A DNA stretch of 37,885 bases from Lentisphaerae bacterium ADurb.Bin242 (GTDB lineage Bacteria > Verrucomicrobiota > Lentisphaeria > Victivallales > UBA1829). The stretch is from positions 1 through 37,885 of the forward strand of contig MWCA01000056.1 in assembly GCA_002069785.1 (NCBI GenBank), in the 5' to 3' direction. Shown here one piece after another: positions 1 to 8,283 of the stretch. The position numbers were made by a program, and so were the translations under genes. The notes below the pieces were generated by a model. That model was not told where the DNA came from and searched no databases. It was given only the letters and a program-made list of their open reading frames with translations. Positions within the stretch are counted from its first letter, which is position 1. Each line of letters opens with the position of its first letter.

Positions 1-1
1 G

Positions 2-679
2 GCCGGGTCCTCCGCGATCATCACCGCCGCGATGCGGGCGCTCTGCCTTTTCTATGAAGTCCGGATCAGGCCGGACCATTTCGCCAATCTGGTGCTGGCG
101 GTGGAAAAAGAGGAACTCGGAATTCCCGCCGGGCTTCAGGACCGCGTGGCGCAATCCTACAACCATCCGGTCTACATGGATTTCAACCGGGCGCACATGG
201 AGAAATACCACGTCGGAAAATATACTCCGATCGAGATTCCCGACGACCTCCACATTTACATCGCCTACCGCACGGATCTTGCGGAAGGGTCCGAGATTCT
301 TCACAGCCGTCTGCGGCAGGATTTCGAGAAGGGCAAGCCGAAGGTGCTCAATGCCATGAAGGAATGGGCGTCCCTGACCGACCGGGTCCGGGAGGCTCTG
401 GAAAAACGCGACTATTCGGAAATTCCGGCTCTTCTGAACCGGAATTTCGACCTGCGCTGCGAAGTCTGCTCCGAAGCCGTCAGCCGGAAGAACCGTCAGA
501 TGGTCGAACTGGCGCGCAAGACGGGCGCTTCCGCGAAATTCACGGGCTCCGGCGGCGCGGTTATCGGAACTTATGAAGATGAAAAGATGTTCCGCAAGCT
601 GGTCCGGACCCTCCGGGAGTTCCAGATCGAAGTCATCAAACCGGTCATTGTCAAAAATCAGAAGGATGCCTGGAAATGA
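2..679 (+). CDS. Glucuronokinase-like GHMP sugar kinase (5' end outside window)
   Basis: The reading frame is open from the first bases of the window, so the N-terminus is missing. The ATG at 32 is internal, because the residues before it read AGSSAIITAA, the glycine/serine-rich ATP-binding motif of GHMP kinases. Further on are ELGIPAGLQDRVAQ and, near the C-terminus, GASAKFTGSGGAV, the third GHMP motif. From memory these blocks match plant glucuronokinase (ATP + D-glucuronate to glucuronate 1-phosphate) better than galactokinase or mevalonate kinase. The stop overlaps the start of the following nucleotidyltransferase by four bases (ATGA), so the two are translationally coupled. That neighbour would turn the sugar 1-phosphate into a UDP-sugar, which supports the call. 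The exact sugar specificity is inferred. The protein is soluble, with no membrane segment. Confidence 0.8.
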   Translation, partial: AGSSAIITAAMRALCLFYEVRIRPDHFANLVLAVEKEELGIPAGLQDRVAQSYNHPVYMDFNRAHMEKYHVGKYTPIEIPDDLHIYIAYRTDLAEGSEILHSRLRQDFEKGKPKVLNAMKEWASLTDRVREALEKRDYSEIPALLNRNFDLRCEVCSEAVSRKNRQMVELARKTGASAKFTGSGGAVIGTYEDEKMFRKLVRTLREFQIEVIKPVIVKNQKDAWK

Positions 680-1533
680 AAGCTGTGATCCCCGCCGCCG
701 GATTCGGCACGCGTTTTCTGCCGTTTACGAAGTCCGTTCCCAAGGAACTGATCCCGATCGTGGACAAACCGGTGATTCAGTATGTGGTGGAGGAGGCGGT
801 GGCCTCCGGCGCGGAGGAAATCCTGATCATCATCTCTTCCGGAAAGGAAGCGATCTGCCGTCACTTCAACCCGGAATTCGAGCTGGAGCAACGGCTGGAG
901 GCATCCTGTAAGACCGCACGGCTCGAAGAGCTCCGTTCCATCGGGCGCGGGGCGTCTATTCATTATATCTACCAGAAGGAGCTGGACGGGCTGGGCGGGG
1001 CGCTGCGGTATGCCCGGAGTTTCGTCGGCAATGAACCCTTTGCGGTTCTGCTCGGCGACAATGTCACCTCGGGGGAACGCCCCATGCTTTCGGAACTTCT
1101 GGAGGTTTATCGCGAGAAAAAAGCCTCCGTGGTGGCGGTCGAGGAGGTTCCGACGGAACGGGTCCGCCGCTACGGCGTGATCGACGGCGTGACGCAGGAC
1201 CGTCTCCTGTATCGTCTCCGCGACCTGGTCGAGAAGCCGGACCCTTCAGCCGCGCCGAGCAATCTGGCGATCGCGTCGCGCTACGTGTTCACACCCGCGA
1301 TTTTCGAGGAATTGGAACAGACCCCGCGCGGAAAAAACAATGAAGTCCAGCTTACGGACGCCATGCGCCGTCTGGTGAAGCGGGAAGAGATGTATGCCCT
1401 GAAAGTGCGCGGGAAGCGTTACGACGCCGGCGACAAGCTTTCCTTCCTGCTGACCACGCTGGAATTTGCACTGAAGCGTCCGGAATATCGTGACGTCCTG
1501 CTGGAGTTCATGCGGAAGGAATTGAACCGCTGA
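676..1533 (+). CDS. GalU-type UTP--sugar-1-phosphate uridylyltransferase
   Basis: The 285-residue protein begins MKAVIPAAGFGTRFLPFTK and continues PKELIPIVDKP, the nucleotide-binding signature of bacterial UTP--glucose-1-phosphate uridylyltransferase (GalU). LLGDNV near residue 130 is the metal-binding region, and the LVEKPDP block follows at about 190. The length is normal for GalU. It catalyses UTP + sugar 1-phosphate to UDP-sugar + pyrophosphate in the cytoplasm. The start codon overlaps the stop of the glucuronokinase-like gene, so the preferred substrate could be glucuronate 1-phosphate rather than, or as well as, glucose 1-phosphate. The family is clear but the substrate is inference. 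A housekeeping GalU cannot be excluded. Confidence 0.85.
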   Translation: MKAVIPAAGFGTRFLPFTKSVPKELIPIVDKPVIQYVVEEAVASGAEEILIIISSGKEAICRHFNPEFELEQRLEASCKTARLEELRSIGRGASIHYIYQKELDGLGGALRYARSFVGNEPFAVLLGDNVTSGERPMLSELLEVYREKKASVVAVEEVPTERVRRYGVIDGVTQDRLLYRLRDLVEKPDPSAAPSNLAIASRYVFTPAIFEELEQTPRGKNNEVQLTDAMRRLVKREEMYALKVRGKRYDAGDKLSFLLTTLEFALKRPEYRDVLLEFMRKELNR

Positions 1534-1540
1534 AAAGCGG
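1527..1540. terminator. Perfect GAAA-tetraloop hairpin between convergent genes
   Basis: CCGCT-GAAA-AGCGG is a perfect five-pair stem closed by a GNRA tetraloop. It spans the TGA stop of the galU-type gene and lies six bases past the stop of the convergent LacI gene. There is no T-run on the plus strand and only a short T-rich tail (TTCAATT) on the minus strand, so a terminator role is plausible but weak. Confidence 0.35.
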
Positions 1541-1545
1541 GGCTG

Positions 1546-2571
1546 TCAGGAATGGAGATCGCCGTCGAGCGAGATGCGCTGTCCGTCCCAGACCATCGTG
1601 TTTCTGCCGTGCGGAGGACATCCGCAGCTTTCCCCGATGTAGAGTTCGGGCCGGATCAGTTCCGGCGGTTTCCGGAAAGAATTGTCTTTGCTCGCGATCT
1701 TTTCAAACAGCATTTCCACACAGCGCGCGGCGATTGCGGACGCGGGGAAGATCACCGTCGTGAGCGGGCAGGGGGTGATCTCCGCCAGCGGCGCGCCGTC
1801 GAAGCCGATGACGGCGACGTCCTCCGGGACCCGGCAGCCCTGCCGGAGCAGGAACTTCATGAATTTTGCGGCCAGAAGGTCGTTGGTAACGGTCCACGCG
1901 CGGACATTCTGTTTTTCCACCATCTGCCTCAGTTCGGCGGCGAAGGACTTGTTTTCCGTGACCTCCAGAATGTGCGGCGGGGCGCTCCCGATGGCGTCCA
2001 GATACCCTTTGTGCTGGAGCGGCACCACGGAGAGTTTCGGGCAGAGCATGCCGACCTCGGCGTGACCGTGCCCTTTCAGGTGCTCCACCGCAAGCTGGAA
2101 GGAATGGCGCAGATCGACCCGCAGTTCATATTGTCCGGGGTAGGGCGACATGCTCACCACCGGCGCCTTGGTGGTGATCTTCCGGATGTCGTTGAGCGCA
2201 TAGGCCACGATGATGCCCTCCACCCCGGAGGAATCCATGTCCAGAATCGCTTCCAGCTCGTCGGCCGCGTCGACCGGAAGCACAATGGAGGACGAATAAT
2301 TCCGCTCTTTCAGCAGAAACGCAAGCTTGCTGACGAGGTCGCTGTAAAGGCTGGACATGAACGGGCTGGTGATGATCCCCACTTTGCGGACCGCTTTTTT
2401 GGCGAGGATCAGCGCCGCCTGGTTGGGGCGGTAGTGGAAATCGTGGGCGATCGAGAGAATCTTCTCGCGTTTCGCCAGCGAAACCTTGTTGTAATGTCCG
2501 TTCAGCACCGCGGATACGGCGGAACGCGACACCCCTGCCAGTTTCGCTATGTCGCTGGAAGTGATCGCCAT
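1546..2571 (-). CDS. LacI-family transcriptional regulator
   Basis: The 341-residue protein starts MAITSSDIAKLAGVSRSAVS, a textbook LacI helix-turn-helix, followed by the hinge (YRPNQAALILAKK) and a periplasmic-binding-protein-like sensor domain. VIGFDGAPLAEITPCPLTTV near residue 265 and the GESCGCPP tail are typical of the family. The start at 2571 is preferred over upstream codons because the HTH begins there and AAAGGA lies about eight bases before it. It lies 29 bases downstream of a CBM9-like gene on the same strand, so the two are probably co-transcribed. The effector is probably a sugar or glycan fragment, not identifiable from sequence. It may bind the palindrome at 3444-3459, about 190 bases upstream of the operon, but this is inference. 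Confidence 0.88.
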   Translation of the reverse strand: MAITSSDIAKLAGVSRSAVSAVLNGHYNKVSLAKREKILSIAHDFHYRPNQAALILAKKAVRKVGIITSPFMSSLYSDLVSKLAFLLKERNYSSSIVLPVDAADELEAILDMDSSGVEGIIVAYALNDIRKITTKAPVVSMSPYPGQYELRVDLRHSFQLAVEHLKGHGHAEVGMLCPKLSVVPLQHKGYLDAIGSAPPHILEVTENKSFAAELRQMVEKQNVRAWTVTNDLLAAKFMKFLLRQGCRVPEDVAVIGFDGAPLAEITPCPLTTVIFPASAIAARCVEMLFEKIASKDNSFRKPPELIRPELYIGESCGCPPHGRNTMVWDGQRISLDGDLHS

Positions 2572-2600
2572 GAAACCCGTCCTTTCGGTTTGCTCCCCGC

Positions 2601-3251
2601 TTATTCGAAAACGATTTCTCCGAACTCGCCGGGCAGGTGAAAATCGAGCTTGGACAGCTTCCTCCAGGAGAGCCAGTGCGGATGGGAGGTCTTGTCGGCG
2701 CACTTGGTGAAGTTGGCGCGCCAGACCTGTCCGGAAAGCTTCGGATCGATCCCGGAATACTTCACGAAAAACGAAAGCGGAATGGCGAAGCCGAGCCTCC
2801 AGGTGGTTTTTTCGGTGATTTCGGGGTTTACGACCTTGGGCATCGTGTGGAAGCGCTGGATTGTGGCGAGATCGGATTCCGGAATTTTGTCGTAGTCGCC
2901 TTTGCGGCAGTGGCGGACGTGATACAGCAGAAGGGTTCCGCCGCAGTTGATCTCGAAGTTGAAGTAGCGTTCGTCCGTGGCGGGCTGGACGAAGAATTCG
3001 ACGCAGCTGTCCCCGCAGACGCCCGACTGGTCTTCCGTCTGGACCGCGCGGACATACCGGTCCTCGACCAGGAAAAGCCCGTAGAGAAAGTGGTCGTCAT
3101 AGAGCATCTTGACGGTGGTCGGCGGACGGTGGGCGCTGCTCTTGTCGAACACGTATTCCAGTTTCAGGGGAACCGCGGCGTTCCAGGCGGGACTGTCCCA
3201 GGCATCGGAAATCTTGACCGGCGCGACGGCTTTTTTGATCAGATAAGACAT
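2601..3251 (-). CDS. Carbohydrate-binding family 9-like protein without signal peptide
   Basis: This 216-residue protein resembles the CBM9/DOMON-like beta-sandwich domains. The block around LYGLFLVEDRYVRA, followed by GDSCVEFFVQP and FNFEINCGG, is typical of these 'carbohydrate-binding family 9-like' proteins. The start at 3251 (MSYLIKKAV) is supported by AAAGGA with eight-base spacing. Longer readings upstream translate an AT-rich, phenylalanine-rich leader that is clearly non-coding. No signal peptide or membrane helix is visible, so the protein seems cytoplasmic, which is odd for a carbohydrate-binding module. It precedes the LacI gene by 29 bases. It might bind imported sugar or act as a stand-alone accessory domain. 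The function is unknown and the fold call rests on pattern recognition. Confidence 0.65.
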   Translation of the reverse strand: MSYLIKKAVAPVKISDAWDSPAWNAAVPLKLEYVFDKSSAHRPPTTVKMLYDDHFLYGLFLVEDRYVRAVQTEDQSGVCGDSCVEFFVQPATDERYFNFEINCGGTLLLYHVRHCRKGDYDKIPESDLATIQRFHTMPKVVNPEITEKTTWRLGFAIPLSFFVKYSGIDPKLSGQVWRANFTKCADKTSHPHWLSWRKLSKLDFHLPGEFGEIVFE

Positions 3252-3289
3252 TTTCAATTCCTTTGGTTGTTTTTTGGAAACAGAACTAC

Positions 3290-3319
3290 ATAATTTCCTT
3301 TTTTTTATGTAAAATGCAA
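3290..3319 (-). promoter_or_regulatory. Candidate promoter for the CBM9-like/LacI operon
   Basis: On the minus strand TTGCAT (3314-3319) is followed after 18 bases by AATTAT (3290-3295). Transcription would start about 33 bases before the gene at 3251. The boxes are imperfect and the region is A/T-rich, so chance matches are easy. The -35 resembles others in this window. Confidence 0.35.
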
Positions 3320-3428
3320 GTCTGGAAAAGAAAAAAAAGAGAAAAAATGCGAAAAATGCAAAAAGAATGAAACCGCGGGGGAAGGATTCCCTTTTCCAAA
3401 CTTTCAAGATTTTTGCAATTACATCCGC

Positions 3429-3456
3429 TTGACAATCGCCCAACGGAATGTACATT
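3429..3456 (+). promoter_or_regulatory. Sigma-70-like promoter of the membrane-protein gene
   Basis: A perfect -35 TTGACA (3429-3434) is separated by 16 bases from TACATT (3451-3456), a four-of-six match to the -10 consensus. Transcription would begin near 3463, which places the apparent ATGs at 3448 and 3460 inside the promoter and favours translation from 3496. Confidence 0.6.
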
Positions 3457-3459
3457 CCG
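3444..3459. promoter_or_regulatory. Perfect 16-bp palindrome overlapping the -10 box
   Basis: CGGAATGTACATTCCG reads identically on both strands. It covers the -10 region of the promoter for the gene at 3496, as expected for a dimeric repressor operator. The LacI-type regulator encoded at 1546-2571 is the nearest candidate ligand. Confidence 0.6.
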
Positions 3460-3495
3460 ATGTATCCGTTCAGGAAGCAAGGAAATGGCGTCTCT

Positions 3496-4989
3496 ATGGA
3501 AAATATATCGGAAGCGTTCAAAATTCACGACAAATATCAGTTTGAACTGAAATTTGCCTATCCCCTCGACCGCAAACGCGAATACAACGAATATTTTGTC
3601 GACACGTATCTTTTCATTCCGAACAATCTCGGGATCAACAAGCAGACGTACACACCCGACACTTTCTACCGGGACATGCACAAATACATCCGGCTCAAAA
3701 CCCCGGCCGTCCGACTGAGCGGGATCTGCGACGGTGAAAAATCCCCGTTCCGGAAACTTTCCGACGCCGTGAATTCCGTTTCGGAGGGTCCGGACGCACC
3801 CGAAAAGACCGCTCTTTACGAGGAACGGATGAGGCTGTTCTGCTCCATCATGAAAAGCGCACTCCGGGACGAGGAGAAGATTACGGAGGCCCGTCTGACG
3901 GAAGACAACGCGGAACAAGCCGTGGACGCATACCTTTCAAACGGCCTGAACGCCGTCACGAAATTCCGTTCCCTCCGGCCCCTGCTGGGGCGTCCGGGCG
4001 TGGACCCGAAACGCCTGGAGTTTTATCTGCTGGTGGACGAATTCCTCAGCCTCACCGTGAATAAATACCGTTATATGCTTTACATCGCCCTCCAGAATGA
4101 CACGCAGAACCGGGAATGGGCGGCCGCCGCAAAACGCCGGATCGTGGAACTCCTGACCGTCGAGATTGAGTACCGCAAAAAATGCGGATATCCGTCGGTT
4201 CCCGAGAAAGACAGCCTCAACGAGAAGCTTGTCTACCGGGAAAACATCCTGAAAAAGGTCATGGCCAGCGTTCTCTTCCTGAAAAGCGACACGAGGCAGG
4301 ACGGGGTGATCCTGATAAACATTGTCTTCGGGATTGCCGCCGGTCTGGCCATGACGTTCGCCACGGCCGTGACATTCCTTTCCCAGAGCATGTTTTTCAA
4401 GGACTTCTCCCTGACCTTCTGCGTGATCATCGTGGTCGCATACATGTTCAAGGACCGGATCAAAGAGCTGTCGCGAGGCTATCTTTATTCCAAAATGCGC
4501 GCCTACACGTATGACTTCAAGACGATCCTCCGCAGTTCCCTCGGCAAGGAGGTGGGTGTCTGCCGGGAAAGCTTTTCCTATGTGAACACGTCCAAAATGA
4601 AGCCGGAAGTCGAAGCTTTGCACGGCAACGACCCGATTTCCTTCCTGGAAAGCACTTTTCTCGGGGAGTCGGTGATCCATTCCCGCAAATATGTGAAGAT
4701 CTGCTCCCGGAACTGCGAGTCCATCTATTCCGATTTTCAGGTGGACGGCCTCGTGGACATCATCCGCTTCAATGTCCGCCATTTCCTCGAGCACATGGAC
4801 AACCCGGTCCGCGAGCTGTTCCTGCCGGACGGCAAGGGGGGAATCATGAGCGCCCGGGCCGCCCGGGTGTATCATGTCTATATGACGATCCGCTGCTCCA
4901 CCGGACGCTCGGAGGAACGGGTTTCGGTCAGCCGTTTCCGCCTCACACTGGCCCGCAATGGAATCAAGAGGCTGGAAAAGATTTCGTGA
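3496..4989 (+). CDS. Unknown two-helix membrane protein
   Basis: I do not recognise this 497-residue protein. A soluble, charged N-terminal region of about 265 residues is followed by two hydrophobic segments (about 270-290, IVFGIAAGLAMTFATAV, and about 296-318, FSLTFCVIIVVAYMF). A C-terminal soluble domain of about 175 residues follows, so both large domains are probably on the cytoplasmic side. The C-terminus contains ARVYHVYMTIRC and ends in a basic, beta-rich stretch. The start at 3496 is chosen because upstream ATGs lie within the promoter; AAGGA sits about 12 bases before it, slightly far. It is transcribed alone, divergent from the CBM9-like/LacI pair and convergent with pabBC, with no obvious terminator in the 25 bases between. 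The function is unknown. Confidence 0.75.
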   Translation: MENISEAFKIHDKYQFELKFAYPLDRKREYNEYFVDTYLFIPNNLGINKQTYTPDTFYRDMHKYIRLKTPAVRLSGICDGEKSPFRKLSDAVNSVSEGPDAPEKTALYEERMRLFCSIMKSALRDEEKITEARLTEDNAEQAVDAYLSNGLNAVTKFRSLRPLLGRPGVDPKRLEFYLLVDEFLSLTVNKYRYMLYIALQNDTQNREWAAAAKRRIVELLTVEIEYRKKCGYPSVPEKDSLNEKLVYRENILKKVMASVLFLKSDTRQDGVILINIVFGIAAGLAMTFATAVTFLSQSMFFKDFSLTFCVIIVVAYMFKDRIKELSRGYLYSKMRAYTYDFKTILRSSLGKEVGVCRESFSYVNTSKMKPEVEALHGNDPISFLESTFLGESVIHSRKYVKICSRNCESIYSDFQVDGLVDIIRFNVRHFLEHMDNPVRELFLPDGKGGIMSARAARVYHVYMTIRCSTGRSEERVSVSRFRLTLARNGIKRLEKIS

Positions 4990-5014
4990 CCTTTGAAAGT
5001 CCCGTTCCGGAGTT

Positions 5015-6811
5015 TCAAAACAGAACTTCCTTCACGATTCCGGTCCCGCGCAGGGAGTTGCCGATCCGGATTTCTTCGGCATTTTTCAGGTCGTCGGGCG
5101 TCAGGATTGTTTCCAACGCGTTCAGTTCCCGGAGCATGCGGGCGCGCCAGATTCCGGGCAGGAGTCCGCAGGCAAGCGGCGGCGTATGCCAATGACCGTT
5201 GATTTTCAAAAAAATATTGGAAATCGCGCCTTCCGTCAGTTCCCCCTTTTCATTCAGGAAAACGACTTCGTGCGCGCCCTGTTCCCGCGCCTCGTGGAAA
5301 CATTCGTCGTAGAATTCCCGGTGCGTGGTCTTGTGATATAAAAACAGGTCGCCGGAGTTCGTCCGTTTCCGGGACACAATCAGCTTCAATCCCAGCCCCT
5401 TCCAGTCCGGTTTGCGGGGGAGGGCGGCCTGCGTTTCAACTTCGCCGTTCCGGGCCAGCAGAAATTTGACGCATGCGCCGTTCTTGTATTGCGCGTCTCC
5501 AGCGAGTTCGCGGGCGAGTTTTTCCAGAGTGTTGTCCAGCACTTTCCGGCGGAACGGTCTTCCCATGTAGCGCTGGCTGGCTTCCGCCCGTTTCTTGTGC
5601 TCTTCCAGAAATGTGAATCCGGTTTCCGGCGACCAGAACATCGTTTCAAAAACCTTGAAATCGGGGTAAAAACAGTGAACGAACCGGCTTTTCAGAAGGG
5701 CTTCTTCCCATTCTCCGCCCGGATCGGAATACCAGGTGATTCCGCCGCCGATTCCGAGTTCCGTTTTCTCCGGCGTGCACAGAAGAGTGCGGATCGCCAC
5801 GTTCAGACAGAACGAGCCGTCCCCGGCGAAACAGCCGATGGTTCCCGTGTAGACGCCGCGCGGGCTCGTTTCCACTTTCCGGAGGAGGTTCACCGCACTG
5901 ATTTTCGGGGCTCCGGTGATGGACGCCGGAGGAAACGCCGCGGAAAAAATATCGAACAGGCTTGTTCCTTCGGCAAGGCGTCCGCGGACCGTGCTGATCA
6001 TCTGGTGGACGGTGTTGTAGGTGTCTACATGAAACATAGGATCGACGCGGATGGAACCGGGTTGACATATCCGCCCGAAATCGTTCCGGACCATGTCGGT
6101 GATCATGAGGTTTTCCGCCCGGTTTTTCGGATCGTTCGACAACGCTTCCGCGATTTCCCTGTCCCGTGCGCCGAGCGGATCGCGTTTCGCCGTTCCTTTC
6201 ATCAGGGAGCATTTCAAACGGTTTTTCGTCCGCTCCAGGAACAATTCCGGCGAAAGGGAAAGAATCTTGAGTTCCGGCGAGAGGTTCAGGAAGGCCGCAT
6301 ACGGCACGGGATGACGGCTGAACAGATTCAGGAAAAGCCGTTCCGGTTCTTTTTCCGGTCCCGCGTGACAGCGGAACGTGAAGTTGGCCTGATAGAGATT
6401 CCCTTGAACGAGATTTTCGCGGATGACGTCCAGCCGCGCGAGATATTCGTCCCGGGTGAGTTCGGGGATAAAGTCCAGATCGCAGGGGAGGTCGTTCCGG
6501 CAGGGAATGTCCACCCGTTCCGGAGGGGTGTTATACAGCAGGAAAACCGCATACGGGACCTCGCCGGACGGGAAGGTTTCCATTTCCGGCTCAAAAGCGG
6601 CGGAGGCTTCATAGGAGAGCATTCCGACCGCCCATTTCCCCCGGGAAAGATGGGTTTCCAGTCTTGTGAAAGCCCCACGCATGTCTTCGTGTTTTGTGAC
6701 GCGGATGACTTCGGCGGGCGAGGTGTACAATCCCCACCGGACGGAACCGGGCTGACGGCACAGGGCCGTTCCGTCTTGCTTCAAACATTCCACCCAATCC
6801 AGCGTATTCAT
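5015..6811 (-). CDS. pabBC: Bifunctional aminodeoxychorismate synthase I / aminodeoxychorismate lyase
   Basis: This 598-residue fusion carries a chorismate-binding PabB domain (residues 1 to about 380) and a fold-IV aminotransferase-like PabC domain (about 385-598). LMKGT at 203-207 holds the lysine that distinguishes 4-amino-4-deoxychorismate synthase from anthranilate synthase. PPASITGAPK (294-303) and GIGGGITWYSDP (353-364) are the conserved chorismate-site blocks. In the PabC part, LYHKTTHREF contains the expected pyridoxal-phosphate lysine (K494), and ELTEGAISNIFL follows. The product is p-aminobenzoate for folate synthesis. The glutamine amidotransferase subunit PabA is not in the window. 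It has its own promoter and is unrelated to the sugar genes around it. The ribosome-binding site is weak (GGGACGG). Confidence 0.92.
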   Translation of the reverse strand: MNTLDWVECLKQDGTALCRQPGSVRWGLYTSPAEVIRVTKHEDMRGAFTRLETHLSRGKWAVGMLSYEASAAFEPEMETFPSGEVPYAVFLLYNTPPERVDIPCRNDLPCDLDFIPELTRDEYLARLDVIRENLVQGNLYQANFTFRCHAGPEKEPERLFLNLFSRHPVPYAAFLNLSPELKILSLSPELFLERTKNRLKCSLMKGTAKRDPLGARDREIAEALSNDPKNRAENLMITDMVRNDFGRICQPGSIRVDPMFHVDTYNTVHQMISTVRGRLAEGTSLFDIFSAAFPPASITGAPKISAVNLLRKVETSPRGVYTGTIGCFAGDGSFCLNVAIRTLLCTPEKTELGIGGGITWYSDPGGEWEEALLKSRFVHCFYPDFKVFETMFWSPETGFTFLEEHKKRAEASQRYMGRPFRRKVLDNTLEKLARELAGDAQYKNGACVKFLLARNGEVETQAALPRKPDWKGLGLKLIVSRKRTNSGDLFLYHKTTHREFYDECFHEAREQGAHEVVFLNEKGELTEGAISNIFLKINGHWHTPPLACGLLPGIWRARMLRELNALETILTPDDLKNAEEIRIGNSLRGTGIVKEVLF

Positions 6812-6854
6812 TCCGAAAACCGTCCCGTTTCAAAATACAAATTCCTGAAGCGGT

Positions 6855-6883
6855 ACTATATCGCGAATCCGGAAGAAATGCAA
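6855..6883 (-). promoter_or_regulatory. Promoter of pabBC
   Basis: Minus-strand TTGCAT (6878-6883), a 17-base spacer and TATAGT (6855-6860) give a good sigma-70 promoter about 45 bases before the start at 6811. It lies just past the stop of the upstream gene at 6889, with no terminator between, so some read-through from the large operon is possible. Confidence 0.65.
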
Positions 6884-6888
6884 CAGGT

Positions 6889-8259
6889 TCAGGAGATGAA
6901 TTCGATTCCGGCAACGGCGCAATAATTCCGAAGGGAATCCAGGTGATCGCCGTATGCCAGAATGTAGTGCTGTCCCAGGACGTTTTTCAGGAACTCGTCG
7001 GAATCCTTTCCGAAGAAGACTTCCAGGCTCGGCAGCTGCGGGGCGGGCGGCGCCCATCCGGCCTCTTCCCATGCCTCGGGCGTTTTTGCCTCGCCCTTGA
7101 CCGCGTGGAGGATCAGCCTGCCGTCCATCTGGCCCAGGCGCGCGATGGTTACAATTCCAGTCTTGAGCCTGGAAACGTTCAGGAGCCCTTCGCCGAAGGA
7201 ACCGAAGGCGTTCGGCATGACCGTGATTCTGCCGTCCGCGATTGAAGCCGGAACATAGTCGGGGACACCCATCAGCGCGGAGTCTTTCGTGAACTCATAG
7301 AACTCCAGGTAGGCCGGGGATTTTCCGGTCAGATTCTTCAGAATGAGTTCCGTAACGGCTCCATAGGAGTCGTTTTCCGGGACGCTCGGAATGTCGGTGA
7401 CGTCGTGCAGCAGAGTGAGCGCGCCCGCCGGGGCGAATTTCAGCAGTTTTTTCACGCCGTCCACATCGCAGAAGGAGAAGGCGTCATAGCCGCGTTCCTC
7501 GATCTTCCGGCGGAAGGCCAGCATCAGCCGGACGGAGTTCTCCACGGTTCCTTCCTTCGGCGTGCGCACGAACACCCAGTCTTTCCGGATTTTCTTTGCG
7601 AGGGCCGCAATCTCTTTTTCCGGGATCGTTTCCATGATCTGTTGAATTTCCAGCAGGTCGAAATGTTCGATCTCCGCGCCCACGGTCTTTTTCAGGAGCG
7701 TGCCGTCGTAGAGCGTTCCATAGAGGCGCATGTCGCGGTAGCCGCTCATGCCGATGAGGGCGTGACGCATCCGGGCGTCGGCGGAAGCCGCGTTCAGGAA
7801 CGAGACCGCCTCGTCATAGCGCGGCGCGGAATCCTTTTTGTTTACGAGATATTGGAAGCGGAAGCCCATCTCCTTCATCGGCGCACGCAAGGCGGTCGTA
7901 CCGGCCTGGTCGGCGGTCGTGACGAAACGGCCGCGTTCGCGCCAGCCGCTCAAGCCCCAGAGAAGGATCGGTTTGTGTTTGAACGGTTCGATGGTCTGGA
8001 TGACCGCCCATGTCGGAATCCAGCCCGCGATGCACACGACAAGCGCGTCGAAATCGGCTTTGGACAGTTCTTCGACGGCCCGCCGCGCCTGTTTTCCTTC
8101 GGGATCGTCGCTGACCGGCGCGGTCACGGTGAGTTCAACGCCGCGTTTTTTCAACTCCTTCACGACGGAGGCGCAACGGGTGTCGATGAACTCCCGCGGC
8201 GTATTGACTTCACCGAATCCGACGAATCCGGCGCGGATTTTTCCTTCTTTGCGAATCAT
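6889..8259 (-). CDS. L-fucose/L-arabinose isomerase-fold protein
   Basis: The 456-residue protein begins KIRAGFVGFGEVNTPREFIDTR and shows the alternating alpha/beta N-terminal part of the FucI/AraA ketol-isomerase superfamily (TVTAPVSDD, ALVVCIAGWIPTWAV, KPILLWGLSGW). The later block PENDSYGAVTELIL resembles the metal-binding E..D.YGA segment of fucose isomerases. Members of this superfamily interconvert aldoses and ketoses with a divalent metal. Many distant members, like this one, have no proven substrate. It is the last gene of the nine-gene operon, 24 bases after a GH28-like gene, with GGAGGAAGG as ribosome-binding site. A role in isomerising the sugar released by that operon is a reasonable inference. 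Confidence 0.78.
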   Translation of the reverse strand: MIRKEGKIRAGFVGFGEVNTPREFIDTRCASVVKELKKRGVELTVTAPVSDDPEGKQARRAVEELSKADFDALVVCIAGWIPTWAVIQTIEPFKHKPILLWGLSGWRERGRFVTTADQAGTTALRAPMKEMGFRFQYLVNKKDSAPRYDEAVSFLNAASADARMRHALIGMSGYRDMRLYGTLYDGTLLKKTVGAEIEHFDLLEIQQIMETIPEKEIAALAKKIRKDWVFVRTPKEGTVENSVRLMLAFRRKIEERGYDAFSFCDVDGVKKLLKFAPAGALTLLHDVTDIPSVPENDSYGAVTELILKNLTGKSPAYLEFYEFTKDSALMGVPDYVPASIADGRITVMPNAFGSFGEGLLNVSRLKTGIVTIARLGQMDGRLILHAVKGEAKTPEAWEEAGWAPPAPQLPSLEVFFGKDSDEFLKNVLGQHYILAYGDHLDSLRNYCAVAGIEFIS

Positions 8260-8283
8260 GATTTTCCTTCCTCCGTTTTTGAA

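Noticed and set aside
3448..3495. Upstream ATG starts for the membrane protein
   Set aside because: They lie in the promoter and palindrome, upstream of the expected transcription start.
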